Source: Methylobacterium sp. (GTDB lineage: Bacteria; Pseudomonadota; Alphaproteobacteria; Rhizobiales; Beijerinckiaceae). From it: a stretch of 6,386 nucleotides of DNA. Where the stretch lies: assembly GCA_021154065.1 (NCBI GenBank), contig JAJKJG010000213.1:1-6386 (forward strand), written 5' to 3'. The stretch's first letter is position 1. Each line of letters begins with the position of its first letter. Both the position numbers and the translations under genes were made by a program. Below, piece after piece: positions 1 to 5,135 of the stretch. The notes under the pieces were generated by a model. That model saw only the letters and a program-made list of their open reading frames with translations, ran no database searches and was not told the DNA's origin.

Positions 1-763
1 GGATCGACAGCGCATGCGTCTCCCCGCTCTCGTCGGTCAAGAGCCGCGGCAGCTCCGTCGCTGCGTCCGCCGGGCGGTACCAGACGAGGTTGTAGAAGCG
101 GTGCCCCGGGCGAAGGTCGTTGCCGGGCTCGCCGACCGGATAGCCGAGCATCTGCTCGCCGGGGGGCAGGCAGAAGGCGAAGTACTCGAAGAGGTCGCGG
201 TGCACGTCGGGCGCAAAGGCGCTCTCGGCGACGAGCCCGCGCCAGGCGACGTAGCCGGCATAGAGCGGCTGCACCTCCGGCAGGTATTGGGCCCGCACGC
301 TGGAGCGGAACCCGTCCGCCGCGACGAGGAGGTCGCCCGCCTCGCGCGTGCCGTCGGCAAAATACGCCACGACCTCGCCCCCGCGCTTATCGAGCCGCGC
401 GAGCTCCTTGCCGAGGCGATAATGCTCATCGGGAAAGCCGTCCCGCAGCATCCCGAAGAGCTTGTTCCAGGAGGTCGCGATCTGCGGGCAGGCGCGCTCG
501 CCGACGACGCGCCCGTCGCGATCGAGGGTGCGCCGCATGGCGATCGGCACGCCGAAATCGGCGCCGACATCGACGCCGGTCAGGGCGAGCGCCGCGCGCA
601 GCTCCGGATGGGTCATGATCCCGGCGCCGCGCCCGCTCATCGGCACCGGCGAGCGCTCGAAGATCGTCGCCTCCCACCCATGCCGGCGCAGCAGCAGGCC
701 GGCGAACAGCCCGCTTATCGAGCCGCCGATGACGAGGGCCGATCCTGCTCGACATCCCAGCAC
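1..763 (-). CDS. FAD-dependent aromatic-ring monooxygenase, 3' part beyond window edge
   Basis: Flavoprotein hydroxylase of the UbiH/p-hydroxybenzoate hydroxylase fold, cytosolic, expected to use NAD(P)H and O2 to hydroxylate an aromatic or N-heteroaromatic ring. Reading from a GTG at 763, 254 codons are visible. The Rossmann FAD motif is at residues 10-38 (LVIGGSISGLFAG, then IFERS), a GGSxxG variant of GxGxxG. GRGAGI follows at 44-49, QIATSW at 94-99 and the DG motif (GDLLVAADG, then RSSVR) at 144-157; further on are YAGYVAWRG and LVWYRP. These features recall 2,6-dihydroxypyridine 3-hydroxylase-like enzymes, from memory only. The C-terminal GD motif and substrate half lie outside the window. 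The start is uncertain: GTG 763 gives eight residues before ALVIGG, GTG 790 is also in frame, neither has a good Shine-Dalgarno, and an ATG at 755 is out of frame. It diverges from all other genes here. Family is secure; substrate unknown. Confidence 0.9.
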   Translation of the reverse strand, partial: MLGCRAGSALVIGGSISGLFAGLLLRRHGWEATIFERSPVPMSGRGAGIMTHPELRAALALTGVDVGADFGVPIAMRRTLDRDGRVVGERACPQIATSWNKLFGMLRDGFPDEHYRLGKELARLDKRGGEVVAYFADGTREAGDLLVAADGFRSSVRAQYLPEVQPLYAGYVAWRGLVAESAFAPDVHRDLFEYFAFCLPPGEQMLGYPVGEPGNDLRPGHRFYNLVWYRPADAATELPRLLTDESGETHALSI

Positions 764-903
764 GCGCTGCTCTGGTCCGGTTGAACGCACGATCAACTGC
801 GTAAGGCCGGCCGCAGTCAAGTCGCGGCGTCGCCGTGCGGCGCGGGGAAGCGGAGAAACCTGCGCGAAGCCGCGCCGCCGTCGGGTGAGCACGAAGGCCG
901 TTT

Positions 904-932
904 TTGACGAGGAAGGCGGCCGCGTGCAAATT
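904..932 (+). promoter_or_regulatory. Weak sigma70-like promoter candidate in the divergent gap
   Basis: TTGACG (904-909, five of six matches to TTGACA) is followed after 17 bases by CAAATT (927-932, three of six matches to TATAAT). It lies about 76 bases before the ATG at 1009 and would drive the 276-aa gene. The rest of the gap 764-1008 shows no clear terminator, operator or RNA gene. The -10 box is poor, so this is a candidate only; nothing convincing was seen for the leftward gene. Confidence 0.25.
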
Positions 933-1008
933 GCCCGTCGTTTCCACCACAGCGGGCGGCGACCCGAGCGGGGCACGCAATGGACCCCGAAACAGTCGGA
1001 GGAGGACC

Positions 1009-1839
1009 ATGGCGATCCTGTTCGAGATTCTGCGCAGTGGGAACGATTTTTCGTGCAAGGCCGACGGAGGGGCTCCGTTTTTCGTCGGCAGGCGGGTTCC
1101 GTACGACGGGAATATCGGCCTCTACAACATTTTCGCCAAGAGCAAGATCGAAAGGCTAAACTACAACGCTTCGGACTTTGCGAAACAGCATGAGTTCTGG
1201 GCGACTTTCATCGAGCCCACCGCCTTGTGCGAAGGCCGCAATTTCCTCACGCTCAACACGTACGATCGCGCCGCATTCACGTTCGGCTTCGGCCAGTTCG
1301 CGGCACACGTTCCGAACGGTGATTTTGTGAAGTATTTTCGCGCGATGCTCGCGTTGCCGAACGCAGACGACTACTTCCCGAATATCAAGCTCATCAGCAA
1401 CCGCATTTGCAAGGTCGAGCTTCCGCCGGCAAAACCGATCCAGCTCGAGTCCGACACGTCTACGGACGAATTGATGAAATATCTCAATCCGGACCTGTCC
1501 GAGGTGCAGGACGCCGAGGTGATCGCGGCGGCGAAGTTCATCCATTGGACGTCGCAGTCGGTAGCGGCGCGGAACGCCCAGGTCGAAGAGATGATTTTGA
1601 CATTCCGATCCTCCATGCAGGCCGCCGACAAGCGCGTCGGGATCGACGGCCGCACCGCGGACCAATGCTGCGTCATCGCCGACATCCTGCACCAAGGCCG
1701 GGGCGGCAAGATGACGTGGCCCCTCGTGGACGCCGCCCTGAAAAGCTCGAAACCCTTCGACAACCTGATCGCCATCGGAGCCCCGAAGTGGGACGGCCGC
1801 AAGAAGACGCTGAAGGAGGCAACGCACGCCCGAGGATGA
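1009..1839 (+). CDS. Uncharacterised 276-aa protein, possibly lysozyme/chitosanase-like
   Basis: I do not recognise this as a named family. The ATG at 1009 is chosen because a strong Shine-Dalgarno (GGAGGAGG, 998-1005) lies just upstream. The protein has no visible signal peptide or membrane segment. E75 is followed by NTYDRAAFTFGFGQFAAH (83-100). A Glu about 21 residues before a GxxQ turn resembles the active-site layout of lysozyme-type glycosidases (Glu, then YGxxQ). Near the C-terminus ADILHQGRGG (224-233) and WDGRKKTLKE (261-270) resemble the late helices of chitosanase-like enzymes. That is pattern inference; no alignment was made. Base composition differs from its neighbours: sampled lines give 28/60, 32/60 and 34/60 GC against 42/60 and 47/60 in nearby genes, so recent acquisition is plausible. 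The function has no evident link to the flanking catabolic genes. A gene is likely because of the strong ribosome site and non-shadow composition. Confidence 0.85.
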   Translation: MAILFEILRSGNDFSCKADGGAPFFVGRRVPYDGNIGLYNIFAKSKIERLNYNASDFAKQHEFWATFIEPTALCEGRNFLTLNTYDRAAFTFGFGQFAAHVPNGDFVKYFRAMLALPNADDYFPNIKLISNRICKVELPPAKPIQLESDTSTDELMKYLNPDLSEVQDAEVIAAAKFIHWTSQSVAARNAQVEEMILTFRSSMQAADKRVGIDGRTADQCCVIADILHQGRGGKMTWPLVDAALKSSKPFDNLIAIGAPKWDGRKKTLKEATHARG

Positions 1840-1908
1840 AGACCATGAAATGGAGCACCGCCAAAGGGGACTTCGTCTGAGGCGGCGGCGGCACGAAGGA
1901 TCAAGCTC

Positions 1909-2343
1909 ATGAAGAGCACCATGGATTACGGGGCGGTGGTCGACCGCGGGCCGTGGCCGGAGGCGATCGTGCGCGAGTTCGAGCGCGCCGGCGACAACGG
2001 CTGCGTCGGCACGCGCCTCATCTCCGAGACCGAGCGCGTGCGCGTCTGGGAGATCCGCCTTAAGCCCGGCGAGCGCATCGGCTTCCACCGCCACGTGCTC
2101 GATTACTTCTGGACCGCCGTCACGGCTGGGCGCGGGCGCTCGCGCATGCAGGACGGCACGACCGTCGAGAAGAGCTATTGCGCCGGCGAGACGCAGCACG
2201 AGAGCTACGGACCGGGCGAGTCGAAGATTCACGACCTCGAGAACACCGGCGACGCCGAGCTCGTCTTCGTCACGGTCGAGTTCCTCGACAGCGCCAACGC
2301 CGCCCTGCCGGTGCCGGGCGAGGTCCGCGCCAAGGCGGCGTAA
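1909..2343 (+). CDS. Small single-domain cupin protein (144 aa)
   Basis: A compact beta-barrel protein of the cupin superfamily. Cupin motif 1 is GERIGFHRHVLDYFW (54-68), with H60 and H62 as the likely metal ligands; where the classical motif has Glu, D65 stands nearby. Motif 2 is GPGESKIHDLEN (101-112), with H108 as the third His and N112 as the usual Asn. The length is normal for a stand-alone cupin, which may be a dioxygenase, isomerase, ligand-binding or stabilising protein; the sequence does not tell which. The ATG at 1909 is preferred over the in-frame ATG at 1921 because AAGGA (1896-1900) sits eight bases upstream. It follows the 276-aa gene by 69 bases and is separated from the cyclase operon by repeat family A. 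GC returns to the high local level here (47/60 in 2281-2340), unlike the gene before it. Its location suggests an accessory role in the neighbouring oxidation pathway, but that is inference. Confidence 0.88.
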   Translation: MKSTMDYGAVVDRGPWPEAIVREFERAGDNGCVGTRLISETERVRVWEIRLKPGERIGFHRHVLDYFWTAVTAGRGRSRMQDGTTVEKSYCAGETQHESYGPGESKIHDLENTGDAELVFVTVEFLDSANAALPVPGEVRAKAA

Positions 2344-2375
2344 CGGCCGGGTGCTTCCGCCCCGCACGCCCACCG

Positions 2376-2423
2376 CCCTCCTCATGCTGAGGTGCCGCCG
2401 CGCAGCGGCGGCCTCGAAGCACG
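2376..2423 (+). repeat. Palindromic repeat family A, left copy
   Basis: This copy contains two adjacent hairpins. The outer one is CCTCA-TGC-TGAGG (2380-2392), five pairs with a three-base loop. The inner one is GCCGCCGC-GCA-GCGGCGGC (2394-2412), eight perfect pairs with a three-base loop. It ends in CTCGAAGCACG. The right copy (2455-2497) is its inverted partner: the ends match closely while the inner stem differs in sequence. Sequences of this kind (CCTCA..TGAGG with TCGAAG) are, from memory, dispersed in intergenic regions of Rhizobiales-like genomes. It could also act as a 3' stabiliser or attenuator for the cupin transcript; no U-run follows, so I do not call a terminator. Confidence 0.85.
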
Positions 2424-2454
2424 CACCACGGCCGAGGCTGCGCCAGCACGGTTG

Positions 2455-2497
2455 CGTCCTTCGAGGCTCGCCTGCGGCGAGCACCTCAGGATGAGGG
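2455..2497 (-). repeat. Palindromic repeat family A, right copy (inverted)
   Basis: Inverted partner of 2376-2423. Read on the minus strand it begins CCCTCATCCTGAGGTG and ends CCTCGAAGGACG, matching the left copy at both ends. It again has two hairpins: GCTCGCC-TGC-GGCGAGC (2466-2482), seven perfect pairs, and CCTCA-GGA-TGAGG (2485-2497), five perfect pairs, each with a three-base loop. The two copies flank a 31-base spacer, and their arms can also pair with each other imperfectly into one long stem. No gene overlaps the element. Confidence 0.85.
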
Positions 2498-2568
2498 CTT
2501 GGGAGCATGGCCCGGATGAGCCAAACGCTTGACGCCGCTCCCGCCGCCATTGCATCCCTGATGGACAA

Positions 2569-2586
2569 CGCGCGCTCGAACGCGCG
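2569..2586. other. Small inverted repeat in the cyclase leader
   Basis: CGCGCG-CTCGAA-CGCGCG can form a six-pair hairpin. It ends nine bases before the GAGGA ribosome site (2596-2600) of the cyclase gene. It could be an operator half-site pair or a leader hairpin, but in DNA this rich in G and C a match this short may be chance. Confidence 0.25.
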
Positions 2587-2606
2587 GACCCGGACGAGGA
2601 ACGCCC

Positions 2607-3563
2607 ATGGACATTGCGGTCGGGAAAGCCGCCATCTACGAGGCTGCCGAGAAGCTTTCGAACTGGGGCCGCTGGGGCGAGGACGACCAGATCGGCACGC
2701 TGAACCATGTCGGGCCGGACGAGATCGTCGCCGCCTCAAAGCTCGTGCGCAAGGGCAAGGTCTTCGCCATGGGCATCCCGCTGAACCAGCAGGGCCCGCA
2801 GAGCGGCCTCTTCGGCGGGCGCTGGAACCCGATCCACACCATGCTCGCGACCGGCACCGACGCCGTCGCCGGGCGGTTCGACGAGACCAACAAGCTGCGC
2901 TTCTCCGACGACGCCATCAACATGCCGGTGCAGGCCGCGACGCACTGGGACTCGCTCGGCCACATCTTCCTCGACGACAAGATGTACAACGGCCACCACG
3001 CGCGCCGCGTCGACGGCGGCGGCGTGCACGTGCTCGGCATCGAGCATACGCGGGCCAGGATGGTCGGCCGCGGCGTGCTCCTCGACGTCGCCCGCCACAA
3101 GGGCGTCGACTGGTTCGAGGACGGCTACGGCATCTCGAATGACGAGCTCGACGCGACCGCGAAGGCGCAAGGCGTCGAGGTGCGAAAAGGCGATTTCGTC
3201 ATCGTCCGCACCGGCCAGATGGAGCGCTGCCTCAAGGAGAAGAAGTGGGGCGACTACGCCGGCGGCCCGGCGCCGGGCGTCAGGTTCGAGAACTGCTACT
3301 GGTGCCAGGAGAAGGAGATCGCCGGCATCTGCTCCGACACCTGGGGCGTCGAGGTGCGGCCGAACGAGACCACGGAAGTGCAGCAGCCCTGGCATTGGGT
3401 GGTGATCCCGGCGATGGGCCTGACCATGGGCGAGATGTTCTACCTCGCCGAGCTTGCCGAGGACTGCGCGAAGGACGGCGTCTACGAGTTCTTCTTCACC
3501 GGCCCGCCGCTCGTCATCACCGGCGGCACCGGCTCGCCGATCAACCCGCTCGCGATCAAGTAG
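2607..3563 (+). CDS. Cyclase-family metal-dependent hydrolase (318 aa)
   Basis: Member of the cyclase/kynurenine formamidase superfamily (PF04199 type), cytosolic metal enzymes that hydrolyse amide, imide or lactone bonds. The metal motif is ATHWDSLGH (111-119), with H113, D115 and H119 in the HxDxxxH spacing of the family motif HxGTHxDxPxH; the first His position is Q109, as I recall for the longer 'cyclase' subgroup. KGDFVIVRTG (194-203) is the conserved central strand, SDTWGVEVRPN (243-253) and H263 with E276 form the likely C-terminal site. The 318-aa length fits the long subgroup rather than the roughly 210-260 aa of KynB or isatin hydrolase. The start is supported by GAGGA six bases upstream (2596-2600). 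The stop codon is five bases before the FAD subunit start, so it is the first visible gene of the Mo-hydroxylase operon; this suggests it hydrolyses a product of that enzyme, such as a hydroxylated ring lactam. The substrate is not determined. Confidence 0.93.
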   Translation: MDIAVGKAAIYEAAEKLSNWGRWGEDDQIGTLNHVGPDEIVAASKLVRKGKVFAMGIPLNQQGPQSGLFGGRWNPIHTMLATGTDAVAGRFDETNKLRFSDDAINMPVQAATHWDSLGHIFLDDKMYNGHHARRVDGGGVHVLGIEHTRARMVGRGVLLDVARHKGVDWFEDGYGISNDELDATAKAQGVEVRKGDFVIVRTGQMERCLKEKKWGDYAGGPAPGVRFENCYWCQEKEIAGICSDTWGVEVRPNETTEVQQPWHWVVIPAMGLTMGEMFYLAELAEDCAKDGVYEFFFTGPPLVITGGTGSPINPLAIK

Positions 3564-3568
3564 GACCC

Positions 3569-4444
3569 GTGAAGGCGCCGGCTTTCGACTACGCCCGCCC
3601 GCGCTCACTCGCCGAGGCGCTGGCGCTGCTGCGCCGGCACGGCGACGAGGCGAAGATCATCGCCGGCGGGCAGAGCCTCGTCCCGGCGCTGAACCTGCGG
3701 CTTCTCGCGCCGAAGCTGCTGGTCGACATCGGGGGGTTGTCCGAGCTGAAGGGCATCGCAGTTGCCGACGGGACGGTGCGCATCGGCGCGCTGACGCGTC
3801 ACGTCGAGCTGATGCGCGCGCCCGAGATCGCCCGGCACCTGCCCTTGATCGCGGCCGCGATGCCGCACCTCTCGCATGCGGCGATCCGCAACCGCGGCAC
3901 GCTCGGCGGCAACCTCGCCCACGCCGACCCGGCCTCCGAGCTGCCGGCCTGCTGCCTCGCGCTCGGCGCCCGCATGACCATCGCCGGGCCCGACGGCGAA
4001 CGCGAGCTCGCGGCGGAAGAGTTCTTCACCGGCATCTTCGAGACGGCGCTGCGTCCGGACGAGATCCTCACCCGCGTCGACATCCCCGCCGTCGGCGCGG
4101 ACGAGCCCTGCGCCTTTCTGGAGCTCTCGCGCCGCAGCGGCGACTACGCCCTCGTCGGCGTGGCGGCGCAGGGCGCGGTGCGCGACGGCGGGCTTAGTCG
4201 TCTGCGCCTCGCGTTCTTCTCCGTCGGGCCGACCGCGATGCTGGCCCGGCGCGCCGCAGCGGCGCTCGAGGGCCGGCCGATCACCGACGCCGCGATCGCC
4301 GAGGCGCAAGGCGCGCTCGCCGGCGATCTCGCGCCCCAGGACGACCTGCAGGCGAGCGCCGCGACGCGCCTGCACCTCGCCCGCGTGCTGCTGCGGCGCG
4401 CCGTGCACGCGCTCGTGCCCGGCGCGGCGGAGAAGGCGGCGTGA
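3569..4444 (+). CDS. Mo-hydroxylase FAD subunit (CoxM-like, medium)
   Basis: FAD-binding medium subunit of a xanthine dehydrogenase/CO dehydrogenase-family heterotrimer (LMS)2. It passes electrons from the 2Fe-2S subunit to FAD and on to the acceptor. The two FAD pyrophosphate signatures are present: AGGQSLVPALNLRL (32-45, family AGGxS) and TLGGNLAHADPASELP (110-125, family TxGGN). The C-terminal 100 residues are the CO dehydrogenase flavoprotein C-terminal domain. Its 291 residues match the usual 280-295. The start is GTG 3569: AGGA (3562-3565) overlaps the TAG of the cyclase gene, giving translational coupling, and KAPAFDYARPRSLAEAL is the standard N-terminus of the family. Downstream, 205 bases of repeat family B separate it from the S gene, which is unusual because the partner subunits are otherwise packed tightly. 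Confidence 0.95.
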   Translation: MKAPAFDYARPRSLAEALALLRRHGDEAKIIAGGQSLVPALNLRLLAPKLLVDIGGLSELKGIAVADGTVRIGALTRHVELMRAPEIARHLPLIAAAMPHLSHAAIRNRGTLGGNLAHADPASELPACCLALGARMTIAGPDGERELAAEEFFTGIFETALRPDEILTRVDIPAVGADEPCAFLELSRRSGDYALVGVAAQGAVRDGGLSRLRLAFFSVGPTAMLARRAAAALEGRPITDAAIAEAQGALAGDLAPQDDLQASAATRLHLARVLLRRAVHALVPGAAEKAA

Positions 4445-4466
4445 CCGGCTCGGCGACACGCGCCGC

Positions 4467-4521
4467 ACCTCTCCCGCAGGGAGAGGTCGAATCGCGGCGA
4501 CAGCCGCGACCGGGTGAGGGG
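4467..4521 (+). repeat. Palindromic repeat family B, left copy
   Basis: Two hairpins in tandem: ACCTCTCCC-GCA-GGGAGAGGT (4467-4487, nine perfect pairs, three-base loop) and TCGCGGC-GACA-GCCGCGA (4492-4509, seven perfect pairs, four-base loop), then the tail CCGGGTGAGGGG (4510-4521). The right copy has the same order on the other strand. It occupies the untranslated gap between the FAD and 2Fe-2S subunit genes. The CTCTCCC and GGGTGAGGG ends are, from memory, typical of a dispersed Rhizobiales-like intergenic repeat. Confidence 0.85.
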
Positions 4522-4594
4522 TTACGGTGCCGCCCCATACGGCGCCACCGCCGCATCCGCGTCTTTTGCCGCAAGACCGTGACCCCTCACCCGG
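4510..4594. repeat. 19-base inverted repeat joining the two family B copies
   Basis: The arm 4510-4528 (CCGGGTGAGGGGTTACGGT) is the reverse complement of 4576-4594 except at one position, and that mismatch becomes a G-U pair in RNA, so the transcript could form 19 continuous pairs enclosing 47 bases. The pairing extends seven bases beyond the repeat tails into unique sequence, so the arms are longer than the family B ends alone. No U-run follows, so this is not called a terminator. Confidence 0.8.
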
Positions 4595-4636
4595 AGGCGC
4601 CTTCCGGCGCCTCTCGGCCTCCCCCTCCGGGAGAGG
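4583..4636 (-). repeat. Palindromic repeat family B, right copy (inverted)
   Basis: Inverted partner of 4467-4521. From left to right it has the tail CCCCTCACCCGG (4583-4594), the inner hairpin AGGCGCC-TTCC-GGCGCCT (4595-4612, seven perfect pairs) and the outer hairpin CCTCCCCC-TCC-GGGAGAGG (4618-4636, seven of eight pairs with one C-A mismatch). The inner stem is unrelated in sequence to that of the left copy but has the same stem and loop length. It ends four bases before the Shine-Dalgarno site of the S subunit gene. Confidence 0.85.
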
Positions 4637-4640
4637 CGGG

Positions 4641-4645
4641 AGGAG
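4641..4645 (+). promoter_or_regulatory. Ribosome binding site of the 2Fe-2S subunit gene
   Basis: AGGAG, four bases before ATG 4650, fixes the start of the S subunit; the open frame runs further upstream through the repeat but that part has no family similarity. The site lies four bases after the outer hairpin of the right family B copy, close enough that the hairpin could affect ribosome access. Confidence 0.75.
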
Positions 4646-4649
4646 CCGC

Positions 4650-5135
4650 ATGACCGCGCCGGTCGACATCGCGCTCACCGTCAACGGCGAGCCGGTCGAG
4701 GCGCGCGTTCTTCCGCGCACGCATCTCGCCGATTTCCTGCGCGAGGAGCTTGGGCTCACCGGCACGCACACCGGCTGCGAGCAGGGCGTCTGCGGCGCCT
4801 GCACGGTCCGCCTCGACGGCGACATCGTGCGCGGCTGCCTCGTGCTCGCCGTGCAGGCGCAGGGCGCCGCGGTGTGGACCATCGAGGGCCTCTCCGACAC
4901 CGGCGAGATCGCCGACCTGCAGGGCGTGTTCCAGGAGCGCAACGCGCTGCAGTGCGGCTTCTGCACGCCGGGCATGCTGATCGCCGCGCAGGACCTCCTC
5001 GCCCGCGAGCCGGACCCGAGCCGCGAGGCGATCCGCGAGCACCTTTCGGGCAACTACTGCCGCTGCACCGGCTACCAGGCGATCGTCGACGCGGTCGAGA
5101 CCGCGGCGAAGCGGCGGCGCGAGGCAAACCCATGA
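4650..5135 (+). CDS. Mo-hydroxylase 2Fe-2S subunit (CoxS-like, small)
   Basis: Iron-sulfur small subunit that carries electrons from the molybdenum site to FAD. The N-terminal plant-type ferredoxin domain binds one 2Fe-2S cluster through C43, C48, C51 and C63 (CEQGVCGACTVRLDG, then C63). The C-terminal helical domain binds the second cluster, which is nearer the molybdenum, through C102 and C105 (QCGFCTPGM) and C137 and C139 (NYCRCTGY). All eight ligands are present. The 161 residues are the usual length. ATG 4650 is set by AGGAG at 4641-4645 and by the start of family similarity (VDIALTVNGEPV). Its stop overlaps the L subunit start as ATGA, so S and L are translationally coupled. Confidence 0.96.
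   Translation: MTAPVDIALTVNGEPVEARVLPRTHLADFLREELGLTGTHTGCEQGVCGACTVRLDGDIVRGCLVLAVQAQGAAVWTIEGLSDTGEIADLQGVFQERNALQCGFCTPGMLIAAQDLLAREPDPSREAIREHLSGNYCRCTGYQAIVDAVETAAKRRREANP

Noticed and set aside
37..570. Minus-strand frame over the monooxygenase, and plus-strand frames from 14 and 462
   Set aside because: Ser/Arg/Ala-rich or motif-free shadows; the minus-strand frame ending with LVIGGSISG and the DG motif is the true one.
1836..1880. 14-codon frame (MKTMKWSTAKGDFV) overlapping the stop of the 276-aa gene by ATGA
   Set aside because: Coupled position is suggestive, but it is too short and unrecognised to call a gene; it may be a remnant of a longer C-terminus or neighbour.
2376..2497. 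Rho-independent terminator after the cupin gene
   Set aside because: Strong hairpins are present but no T-run follows on either strand.
2529..2557. TTGACG at 2529-2534 as a -35 box for the cyclase operon
   Set aside because: At 16 to 18 bases downstream there is only TGCATC, GCATCC or CATCCC, none close to a -10 box.
1156..2739. Long minus-strand frame spanning the hypothetical gene, cupin and repeat family A
   Set aside because: It passes through three plus-strand genes and the palindromic repeats, has no recognisable domain, and its repeat-derived part is a known kind of spurious translation.
4441..4649. Open frames through the M-S gap that would extend the S subunit upstream to 4527 or code for a 70-aa protein
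   Set aside because: They translate the palindromic repeat, lack ribosome sites and have no family similarity; the S subunit starts at 4650.
3605..5053. Long minus-strand frame opposite the M and S subunits and repeat family B
   Set aside because: Antisense shadow; both plus-strand genes have all cofactor motifs.
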